A stretch of DNA of 12,068 bases, from NCBI GenBank assembly GCA_022798855.1, contig JAAWNI010000047.1, positions 1 through 12,068 of the forward strand, written 5' to 3'. Under the pieces are notes generated by a model. It saw only the letters and a program-made list of their open reading frames with translations. It did not search any database and was not told the origin of the DNA. Each line of letters starts with the position of its first letter. Positions within the stretch are counted from its first letter, which is position 1. Shown one piece after another: positions 6,707 through 12,068 of the stretch. The position numbers and the translations under genes were made by a program. This DNA comes from Lawsonibacter sp. (GTDB lineage: Bacteria > Bacillota > Clostridia > Oscillospirales > Oscillospiraceae).

Positions 6707-6890
6707 ATCGCTCGCGGTTCCACTCTCATTTTTTACTCAACTGGCCGCTATCGGGGCCAAACCGGGCAGCATTACCCGCCGCGCTCCCGGACGCACTTCA
6801 CATCCCCCGCCGCAGACCCCCTTGCAGCCAGTGGGGGCCCTCTCTGTCCGCCGGTCGGGACGCTACTTTTCCGTTCCCTGCGCTGATAGT
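6673..6890 (-). promoter_or_regulatory. T-box riboswitch leader of cysE, putative Cys (UGC) specifier
   Basis: T-box leaders bind an uncharged tRNA. The tRNA anticodon pairs with a specifier codon, and its NCCA end stabilises an antiterminator. On the minus strand the leader contains the conserved T-box core TGGAACCGCG (6722-6713) just before a terminator. GAGAG and CTCTT around it can form the alternative antiterminator. The upstream part shows stem I hallmarks: an AGAGAGG segment (about 6845-6839) and TGGCTGCAAG (6830-6821). GTGAAGTGCGTCC in the lower stem contains TGC at 6795-6793, a cysteine codon in the expected specifier context. The specifier is inferred from this context and from the downstream gene, not from a computed fold. 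The switch would allow cysE transcription when tRNA-Cys is uncharged. Confidence 0.88.
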
Positions 6891-6895
6891 ATAGT

Positions 6896-6924
6896 ATATT
6901 AGCATTTTGCCCGGTTTGTGTCAA
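6896..6924 (-). promoter_or_regulatory. Promoter of the cysE T-box transcript
   Basis: On the minus strand a perfect TTGACA (6924-6919) is followed after 17 nt by TAATAT (6901-6896). TATACT boxes a few bases downstream (6898-6893 and 6893-6888) are alternative -10 sites. Transcription would begin near 6885-6890, giving a leader of about 285 nt, consistent with a T-box leader. Confidence 0.7.
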
Positions 6925-6990
6925 GAGGAAAAGCAATTGAGGGAGTGTCCTACCGCGCATTTTATTGCGCTCACGCGAATTGGCGTGCTC

Positions 6991-7040
6991 TGTAGGGGCG
7001 CACAGTGTGCGCCCGCAGGCGGACAATGTCCGCCCCTACA
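6991..7040. repeat. Paired GTAG hairpin element (REPIN-like), copy e
   Basis: A 50-bp element made of two 24-nt units head to head with no spacer (6992-7015 and 7016-7039), flanked by T and A. The left unit is GTAGGGGCG, CAC, AGT, GTG, CGCCCG. The right unit, read on the other strand, is GTAGGGGCG, GAC, ATT, GTC, CGCCTG. It lies between the divergent promoters of cysE and the response regulator. It has the same length and design as the copy at 10434-10483, with different, matched arms. Confidence 0.87.
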
Positions 7041-7152
7041 TAAAAATCTGCGAATTAGGCCCTCCCAGAGATTGAGGGCGCGCCCGGATTCCGTCCGCAG
7101 AAGAACCGCGCTTCCGGGAGGGCTTGCGCATCCCGGGCCAAGGGGGTAAAAT
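7041..7152. other. Intergenic stretch with a wide inverted repeat
   Basis: No gene is seen. GCCCTCCC (7059-7066) and GGGAGGGC (7116-7123) are perfect inverted 8-mers 49 nt apart. The enclosed region holds a GGGCGCGCCC palindrome and a CGGATTCCG palindrome. TCTGCG and CGCAGA offer a competing pairing. No T-tract follows on either strand. It could be a structured leader, a regulator site or a decayed repeat, and none of these can be chosen from sequence alone. Confidence 0.35.
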
Positions 7153-7207
7153 GTAAGAAATCCGTAAGAGAAAACCCACTGACTTTGTAAGAAGTTTTTG
7201 ATATCCT
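7153..7207 (+). promoter_or_regulatory. Promoter and GTAAGA boxes of the two-component operon
   Basis: A -35-like CTGACT (7179-7184) and a -10-like TATCCT (7202-7207) are 17 nt apart, each matching 4 of 6 consensus bases. Three copies of GTAAGA lie at 7153, 7164 and 7187. The first two are 11 bp apart, about one helical turn, the format typical of OmpR-family response regulator sites. The third lies inside the spacer. Autoregulation by the downstream regulator is the simple reading (inference). Confidence 0.55.
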
Positions 7208-7237
7208 AACCACAGCAGCGAGGAAGGAGCAGACCCG

Positions 7238-7942
7238 ATGAGCGAGACGCGAGAGACGATCCTGGTGGTGGACGACGACAGGGAGATTGTAGGGGCCATC
7301 GCCGCGGCGCTGGAGAAGGAGGGCTACCGGGTCCTCCGGGCCTACGACGGCATGGAAGCGCTGGACAAGGCGGTGGACCCCCAGCTTCGGCTGATACTGA
7401 TGGACGTGATGATGCCCAGGCTGGACGGGCTGTCCGCCGTGCTCCGCATCCGGGAGCGGCGGAACCTGCCCATTATCGTGCTGTCGGCCAAGAGCGAGGA
7501 GAGCGACAAGGTGCTGGGGCTCAGCATGGGGGCGGACGACTACGTCACCAAGCCCTTTGGGGTCCAGGAGCTGGTGGCCAGGGTGCGCAGCCAGCTGCGG
7601 CGGTACACCCGCCTGGGGGACGTGAACACCGGGCCGGACGGGGTGATCCGCAGCGGCCGGCTGGCCTACGACCCTGCCGCCCGCACCCTCACCGCCGACG
7701 GCGACCCGGTGAAGCTGACCAACATCGAGACGGGCATCGTCGACCTGCTCATGCGCAACCTGGACCGGGTATTCCCCTCCGAGGAGATCTACCGCCGGGT
7801 GTGGGGGGAGGAGGCCTGGTCCTCAGAGAACACCGTGATGGTGCACATCCGGCGCATCCGGGAGAAAATTGAGCTCAATCCTCGTGAGCCAGACTATTTA
7901 AAGGTGGTGTGGGGCATTGGATATAAAATGGAAAAAAAGTAA
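7238..7942 (+). CDS. OmpR-family (VanR-like) response regulator
   Basis: A 234-residue two-domain regulator. The receiver domain (about 6-120) has the acidic pocket D12-D13, the phospho-acceptor D56 (LILMDVMMP), S83 and K105 (DYVTKPFG). The C-terminal winged-helix DNA-binding domain (about 135-232) has LTNIETGIVDLLMRN, then VFPSEEIYRRVWG and VMVHIRRIREKIE, ending DYLKVVWGIGYKM, all typical of the OmpR/PhoB class. AAGGAG (7224-7229) lies 8 nt before the ATG. The gene overlaps the downstream kinase gene by 26 nt, so the two are very probably co-transcribed and translationally coupled. Its stimulus cannot be read from the sequence. The VanR-like resemblance is to the wider family and does not imply glycopeptide resistance: no van cell-wall genes are nearby. 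Confidence 0.95.
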   Translation: MSETRETILVVDDDREIVGAIAAALEKEGYRVLRAYDGMEALDKAVDPQLRLILMDVMMPRLDGLSAVLRIRERRNLPIIVLSAKSEESDKVLGLSMGADDYVTKPFGVQELVARVRSQLRRYTRLGDVNTGPDGVIRSGRLAYDPAARTLTADGDPVKLTNIETGIVDLLMRNLDRVFPSEEIYRRVWGEEAWSSENTVMVHIRRIREKIELNPREPDYLKVVWGIGYKMEKK

Positions 7943-10385
7943 AGCGGTTTTGGGGGCTTTGGCCTTCATCGCGGGAATCTCTCTGCTTCTGGAGGGGGCG
8001 CTGTACTTTGGCTCGACCTTCTCCTCCTCCAGCGGACGGCAGTGGATTGAGGACAGCTTCCAGCAGGATTTTCGAAACACCCAGGAGTTCCGAAGCTACA
8101 TTAGCAGACATCTGGAGCTGTTCATCTCCATGGGGGCCGGGGAAGACGTCTACAACAATGGCGGGACCCGCCCGGAGGGAGGGCAAGACGGCATCAGCGC
8201 CCGGCGGGGCCGCATCCAGGCCCTCCATGAGTCCATGAAGGAGGACAAAAATATCCTCTACTCGGTGGGGATGGTCTGGGACGCCTCCGACCTGTCCGAG
8301 ACTAAAATCATGTCCTCCGGTGAGGTTTACTCCGTGGTAGACGGCGAAAAAGAGTACCTGTACGACGTGCTGTACAGCAACTCCGACGCCATGAAAGCCC
8401 ACCCCAAGCCTGAAAGCCTGCCCCAGGGCTACGGCTTCCTCCTCCACTTCGACGGCGAGAAGGTCCACATCCTCCAGGACGGGGTGGAGCTGGACGTCTA
8501 CGGCGACGGCTATTACCGCTACGACGGGCAGAACACGGACCAGTGGTATGTCCCCGGCTACGAGAACTTCACGGTGGATGAGGCGGGCAGCCATGTGTGG
8601 GTAACCATGGCGGTCATTGACGAGCCCCAGGTATTTATCAAGGGCAGCTACGCCCAATCCACCACCTACCAGTATAACCAGCTGTATTATATCAAGCAGA
8701 ACCTGGCCGGCAGCCGGGCCGAGTTTATCGGCCATCAGATCCGCATGGGGGTGGGCGGAGCCCTGTTCCTGGCCTACCTCCTCCTGCGGAAGAGCAAAAA
8801 GCGGGCGGACATGGCCCTGGCCCGGGGGACGGGGCGGCTCTGGTTTGAGGTCAAGCTTCTGGCGGCGGCGGCCCTGGTGTTCTGCTGTATGCCCCGGGTC
8901 GAGTATTTGGGGGATATCTGGCAGGAGCTGGCCTACAGCTATGCCGATGCCTCCAATGCCGCCTACGCCATCCCTGGGGTCAATATCAACGGCGACACCG
9001 TCGCCCAAATGGAGGAGCGGGGAATCAGCTACGAGGAGTGGCTGGAAATCTCCGCCCAGCTGGAGGAACAGAATATTGATTTCGAGGAGTGGCTGGAGGA
9101 CTCTGATCTTTCCTATGAGGCGTCCATCCAGCAAGAAGCCGCTGTCAGTTTCGGCACGGCGGTGACTGTCCTCCGGGAAAACGCCGGCTGGCTGCTGCAG
9201 GAGTACCTTCGAGAACTGAGCGGCTTCACAGCCAACGTGCTGGCCATCTTCTGGGGGCTGTATCTGCTGATTTTCAATGACTGGCGGTATAATCGACGGC
9301 CCTGGAGACGAGGAGTTATCGCCATGCTGGCCGCCTGGGGGTTGAATCAGCCCATTCAGAAGCGGCTGAGCCGAGTGTGCGGCGTTACCGCAATGACGCT
9401 CCTCCTGCTGGGGGCGGTCAACCTGAACCTGCTGGTCTACTGCGCAAGTTATCGGGGCAGTGCGCCGCTGTCCATGGCCTGGGCCATCATCACCCCCGCC
9501 GCCCTGCTGATGCTGGTCTGTGCGGTCCTGATCTGGCGGCTGTGCAGGTTGTGGACCGACCTGGGGGCGGTGGCGGACCAGGCCTCAGCCGTTCGGGCGG
9601 GCGAGCTGGAAAGGGAATCGACCTTACAGGAGGACAGCGACCTGTATCAGCTGGCCGACGACCTGAACCACATCCGCCAGGGCCTGCACCAGGCGGTGGA
9701 GGAGCGCACCCACAGCGAGCGGATGAAGGTGGAGCTGGTGACCAACGTGTCCCACGACCTGAAAACCCCCCTCACCTCCATCATCAGCTACACCGAGCTT
9801 CTCTCCCAGGAGCCCCTGGAGCCCCCGGCCAGCGAGTACGTGGCCATCCTGGGGGAGAAGGCCCAGCGGCTGAAAGCCATGGTCCAGGACGTGTTTGAGG
9901 TGAGCAAGGCAGCTTCGGGACAACTCCCCGTAAAACTGGAACAGCTTGATTACGCCCGGTTATTGCGCCAGACCCTGGCCGACATGGCCCAGTCCATCGA
10001 GGACAGCGGCCTGACCCTGCGGACCTCCATCCCAGACCGGGAGTTTCCCATCACCGCCGACAGCGACCGGCTGTACCGGGTTTTCCAAAACCTCATCGGC
10101 AACGCCTTGAAGTACTCCCTGCCCGGCTCCAGGGTCTACCTGGCCCTGGCCTTGGACGGCGGAGACGCCGTGGCCAGCATCAAGAACACCTCCGCCACCG
10201 AGCTGAAGCCCGGCACCGACTACACCGCCCGCTTCGTCCGGGGGGACGAGAGCCGCTCAGACGGCGGCTCCGGCCTGGGGCTGTCCATCGCTGAGTCCTT
10301 CACCCGGGCCTGCGGCGGGGCCCTCACCGTCACCACCGAAGCCGACCTGTTTACCGCCGTGGTCAGCTTCCCTTTAGCGGAGTAA
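7917..10385 (+). CDS. Large multi-pass sensor histidine kinase
   Basis: An 822-residue membrane kinase, partner of the preceding regulator. Predicted segments are TM1 10-32, TM2 275-290, TM3 311-326, TM4 437-453, TM5 487-507 and TM6 519-541. The intervening loops fit positive-inside topology: RKSKKR (291-296) and RYNRRPWRR (457-465) inside. This leaves two outside regions, 33-274 and 327-436. The second contains a repeated acidic motif, ISYEEWLE and IDFEEWLE. A HAMP-like linker (about 542-595) leads to the H-box NVSHDLKTPLTS (phospho-acceptor H613), N-box NLIGNALKYS (N729) and G-box GGSGLGLS (783-790), all intact. The start is a TTG at 7917 behind AAGGTGG (7901-7907). The first in-frame ATG lies about 70 codons later and would delete TM1. 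The large and partly duplicated sensor region is unlike that of the common two-TM kinases. Confidence 0.93.
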   Translation: MDIKWKKSKAVLGALAFIAGISLLLEGALYFGSTFSSSSGRQWIEDSFQQDFRNTQEFRSYISRHLELFISMGAGEDVYNNGGTRPEGGQDGISARRGRIQALHESMKEDKNILYSVGMVWDASDLSETKIMSSGEVYSVVDGEKEYLYDVLYSNSDAMKAHPKPESLPQGYGFLLHFDGEKVHILQDGVELDVYGDGYYRYDGQNTDQWYVPGYENFTVDEAGSHVWVTMAVIDEPQVFIKGSYAQSTTYQYNQLYYIKQNLAGSRAEFIGHQIRMGVGGALFLAYLLLRKSKKRADMALARGTGRLWFEVKLLAAAALVFCCMPRVEYLGDIWQELAYSYADASNAAYAIPGVNINGDTVAQMEERGISYEEWLEISAQLEEQNIDFEEWLEDSDLSYEASIQQEAAVSFGTAVTVLRENAGWLLQEYLRELSGFTANVLAIFWGLYLLIFNDWRYNRRPWRRGVIAMLAAWGLNQPIQKRLSRVCGVTAMTLLLLGAVNLNLLVYCASYRGSAPLSMAWAIITPAALLMLVCAVLIWRLCRLWTDLGAVADQASAVRAGELERESTLQEDSDLYQLADDLNHIRQGLHQAVEERTHSERMKVELVTNVSHDLKTPLTSIISYTELLSQEPLEPPASEYVAILGEKAQRLKAMVQDVFEVSKAASGQLPVKLEQLDYARLLRQTLADMAQSIEDSGLTLRTSIPDREFPITADSDRLYRVFQNLIGNALKYSLPGSRVYLALALDGGDAVASIKNTSATELKPGTDYTARFVRGDESRSDGGSGLGLSIAESFTRACGGALTVTTEADLFTAVVSFPLAE

Positions 10386-10386
10386 T

Positions 10387-10521
10387 AAAAAAGAGCCCCC
10401 TTGCCCGGGAGCGTTGAATTCGGAAAACTTCTATGTAGGGGCGCATAGCATGCGCCCGCGGGCGGCTGATAGCCGCCCCTACAGAGCTCCGGAAACAACG
10501 CCCCGTCAAGGGGGCTTTTTT
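10387..10521. terminator. Bidirectional terminator with a repeat in its loop
   Basis: GCCCCCTTG (10395-10403) pairs perfectly with CAAGGGGGC (10507-10515). The stem is flanked by A6 (10387-10392) and T6 (10516-10521), so it can terminate the kinase transcript on + and the ACT gene transcript on -. The 103-nt interior adds GCGTT (10411-10415) pairing with AACGC (10497-10501). It encloses the 50-bp element at 10434-10483. An unusually long interior for a terminator suggests insertion into an older, compact hairpin. Confidence 0.82.
10434..10483. repeat. Paired GTAG hairpin element (REPIN-like), copy f
   Basis: A 50-bp element of two 24-nt head-to-head units with no spacer (10435-10458 and 10459-10482), flanked by T and A. 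The left unit is GTAGGGGCG, CAT, AGC, ATG, CGCCCG. The right unit, on the other strand, is GTAGGGGCG, GCT, ATC, AGC, CGCCCG. Both inner arm pairs are perfectly complementary, yet differ from all other copies in the window. Confidence 0.88.
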
Positions 10522-10528
10522 GCGTCTC

Positions 10529-10963
10529 TTACAGCTTGTCGATCTCCTCCTGCTCCACCGTCTTGATGCCCCGGGCGGCCAGGGCGGCGGTGGCGGCGGC
10601 GTTGTCCTCCACCCGGAAGATCATATAGGCGTGGTCCACGTCCCTGCCGCCCAGGAAGGCGTACATATACTCCACATTCACCTTAGCGTCGGTGAGGGCC
10701 TGGAGGACCTTGTTCAGCCCGCCGGGCACGTCGGGGATGGCCACCCCCAGCACGGGGGTGATGTTGTTGATAAAGCCGGACTCTTTCAGGACGGTGGTGG
10801 TCTTGTATACGTCGTCCACGATGATCCGGGCAATGCCGAAGTCGCTGGTCTCAGCCAGGGAAAAGGCCCGCATGTCGATCTTGTTCTGGGCCAGCACCCC
10901 GGTCATGGCGTAGAGCGAACCGGGCTTGTTCTCCAAAAAGACGGAAATCTGCTTGATGCTCAT
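10529..10963 (-). CDS. Tandem ACT-domain regulatory protein
   Basis: A 144-residue protein of two ACT-type domains: residues 1-70, beginning IKQISVFLENKPGSLYAMTGVLAQ, and about 70-140, beginning TPVLGVAIPDVPGGLNKVLQAL (each quoted only in part). ACT domains bind amino acids or similar ligands. Proteins of this form are commonly encoded beside phenylacetate-CoA ligase in Firmicutes, where they are thought to sense aromatic amino acids or their acids. That role is inferred from context. AGGAGG lies 8 nt before the ATG at 10963. It follows the ligase gene on the same strand after a 111-bp gap that contains a hairpin repeat, and it ends just before the shared terminator. Confidence 0.9.
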   Translation of the reverse strand: MSIKQISVFLENKPGSLYAMTGVLAQNKIDMRAFSLAETSDFGIARIIVDDVYKTTTVLKESGFINNITPVLGVAIPDVPGGLNKVLQALTDAKVNVEYMYAFLGGRDVDHAYMIFRVEDNAAATAALAARGIKTVEQEEIDKL

Positions 10964-11002
10964 GGTGCTTTCCTCCTAACGATATCATTTTCCTGCCGTG
11001 TC

Positions 11003-11026
11003 GGACACGATAAATCGTGTCCCTAC
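11003..11026. repeat. Single GTAG hairpin unit, copy g (ACACGAT type)
   Basis: Read on the minus strand, this is GTAGGG, arm ACACGAT, loop TT, arm ATCGTGT, CC. It shares the GTAGGG start and hairpin form of the other units but has a different, AT-richer arm. No paired unit is clear. A nearby AGGAC-GCC-GTCCT hairpin (about 11047-11059) may be a degraded partner. It lies between the ligase and ACT genes. Confidence 0.55.
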
Positions 11027-11074
11027 GCCCCCGCCTGTATGGGCAGGACGCCGTCCTATCCGGGGGGGGCAGCC

Positions 11075-12068
11075 TTAAATCTTCCGCTTGTCGATGACCC
11101 GGACGGCCTTGCCCTCGCTGCGGACGATGGTCTTGGGGGCCACCAGGGTGACCTTGGCCGCCAGGCCCAGCATGGACCGCAGGCCGTCCACCAGCTCCTT
11201 CTGCCGCTTGGCGATCTCGCCCATGTTGTCGGTGAACATCTCGGGGGTCATCTCCACCTGGACATCCAGGGTGTCGGTGGACTTCACCCGGTCCACGATG
11301 ATCTGGTAGTTGGCGGGATAGCCGTGGTTCAGGAGGACCGTCTCGATCTGGGACGGGAACACATTCACGCCCCGGATGATGAGCATGTCGTCGGAGCGGC
11401 CCATGGGCTTGCACATCTTCACGTGGGTGCGGCCGCAGGAGCATTTCTCCCGGGTGAGCATGCAGATGTCACGGGTACGGTAGCGCAGCAGGGGGAAGGC
11501 CTCCTTGGTGATGGAGGTGAACACCAGCTCCCCCTTGCTCCCCTCGGGGAGGACCTCGCCGGTGTCCGGGTCGATGATCTCGGCGATGAAGTGGTCCTCG
11601 TTGACGTGCATTCCGGTCTGGGCGGAGCACTCGAAGGACACGCCGGGGCCGGACAGCTCGGTCAAACCGTAAATATCGTAGGCCTTAATACCCAGGGTAT
11701 TCTGAATATCCTGCCGCATCTCCTCCGACCAGGCTTCGGCGCCGAAAATGCCCGCCTTGAGGGGTATCCGGTCGGGGGTAAGGCCCATCTCCTTCATTGT
11801 CTCGCCGATGTAGGCGGCGTAGGAGGGGGTGCAGCACAGGATGGTGGCGGACAGGTCCTGGATGAACATGATCTGCCGCTCGGTGTTGCCAGAGGAGGTG
11901 GGAATGGTGAGGCAGCCCACCTTGTGGGAGCCGCCGTTCAGGCCGGGCCCGCCGGTGAACAGGCCGTATCCGTAGGACACCTGGCACACGTCCTCGTCGG
12001 TGCCGCCGGCGGCCATGATGGCCCGGGCGCAGCAGTCCTCCCACAGGTCGATGTCGTGCTGGGTGTAG
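11075..12068 (-). CDS. paaK: Phenylacetate-CoA ligase, 5' end beyond the window
   Basis: An ANL-superfamily acyl-CoA synthetase that activates an aryl acid (phenylacetate or a close relative such as indoleacetate) with ATP and coenzyme A. The 330 visible residues run off the right edge. The reading frame is open to 12068 and begins YTQHDIDLWEDCCARAIMAA, matching the PaaK interior, so the ATG at 12016 is not the true start. PaaK-type motifs include YGYGLFTGGPG, IFGAEAWSEEMR, the acyl-adenylate motif YGLTELSGPG, GELVFTSITKEAFPLLRYRT and GRSDDMLIIRGVNVFPSQIE, followed by the mobile C-terminal domain ending VRVIDKRKI. A cysteine pair in REKCSCGRTH is usual in this family. In many anaerobes the gene lies beside indolepyruvate ferredoxin oxidoreductase genes, which would be outside this window. 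Confidence 0.93.
   Translation of the reverse strand, partial: YTQHDIDLWEDCCARAIMAAGGTDEDVCQVSYGYGLFTGGPGLNGGSHKVGCLTIPTSSGNTERQIMFIQDLSATILCCTPSYAAYIGETMKEMGLTPDRIPLKAGIFGAEAWSEEMRQDIQNTLGIKAYDIYGLTELSGPGVSFECSAQTGMHVNEDHFIAEIIDPDTGEVLPEGSKGELVFTSITKEAFPLLRYRTRDICMLTREKCSCGRTHVKMCKPMGRSDDMLIIRGVNVFPSQIETVLLNHGYPANYQIIVDRVKSTDTLDVQVEMTPEMFTDNMGEIAKRQKELVDGLRSMLGLAAKVTLVAPKTIVRSEGKAVRVIDKRKI

Noticed and set aside
6772..7026. Short minus-strand frame across the cysE promoter and T-box leader
   Set aside because: It overlaps a clear promoter and T-box and part of a palindromic repeat, and the protein is low-complexity with no ribosome binding site.
5879..7040. The GTAG hairpins as ordinary Rho-independent terminators
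   Set aside because: They lack a T-tract after the stem. The only exception (4031-4042, + strand) has no + gene upstream.
7875..9134. Long antisense open frame (419 residues) opposite the histidine kinase
   Set aside because: The composition is again that of an antisense shadow, and the kinase frame carries all expected motifs.
7238..10385. A glycopeptide-resistance (van) locus
   Set aside because: The regulator is only VanR-like at family level. No ligase, dehydrogenase or dipeptidase gene is present.
4011..11026. The palindromic repeats as a CRISPR array
   Set aside because: They are dispersed, inverted in pairs, and lack regular spacers and cas genes.

Overview
The window is GC-rich, densely coding DNA, probably from a gut Clostridia of the Oscillospiraceae type. 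This is inferred from the gene content (mutS2, a T-box in front of cysE, a VanR-like two-component pair, and a phenylacetate-CoA-ligase/ACT pair). The sequence does not prove the taxon.

Layout: (1) 170-2536 (+) mutS2, whose stop codon lies 6 bp from that of the convergent cysS. (2) 2543-4747 (-) is a possible run XRE regulator -> YaeR-like VOC protein -> cysS. The XRE gene diverges from a small unknown gene at 4834-5091 (+), across a promoter region holding two identical-format palindromic operators. This small island looks less GC-rich than its surroundings. (3) 5202-6603 (-) holds cysE and, downstream of it, a lone SMI1/KNR4-like gene. cysE has a strong promoter and a T-box leader with a putative UGC (Cys) specifier, so serine acetyltransferase should be made when tRNA-Cys is uncharged. 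(4) 7238-10385 (+) is an OmpR-family response regulator overlapping an unusually large, probably six-pass sensor histidine kinase. (5) 10529-12068 (-) is a phenylacetate-CoA ligase (5' end outside the window) followed by an ACT-domain protein.

The most interesting feature is a family of short intergenic palindromic repeats. Each unit is about 24-27 nt. It begins with the tetranucleotide GTAG, continues as GTAGGG(G)CG, and folds into a hairpin closed by CGCC(C)G. Units occur mostly as head-to-head inverted pairs, the architecture of REP/BIME/REPIN elements mobilised by RAYT transposases. There are five paired elements (4011, 5129, 5879, 6991, 10434) and two single or decayed units (6622, 11003). 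The outer frame is conserved, but the inner arm triplet differs between units and its partner triplet always changes to match. Two genes (cysE and the SMI1 gene) use the TAG inside the terminal GTAG as their stop codon. One element sits in the loop of a bidirectional terminator. A single unit lies between the cysE T-box attenuator and the cysE ribosome binding site.

Two functional links stand out: cysE and cysS are both cysteine-related and close together, and the response regulator promoter carries spaced GTAAGA repeats that suggest autoregulation. No tRNA, rRNA, CRISPR array or intact transposase was seen.
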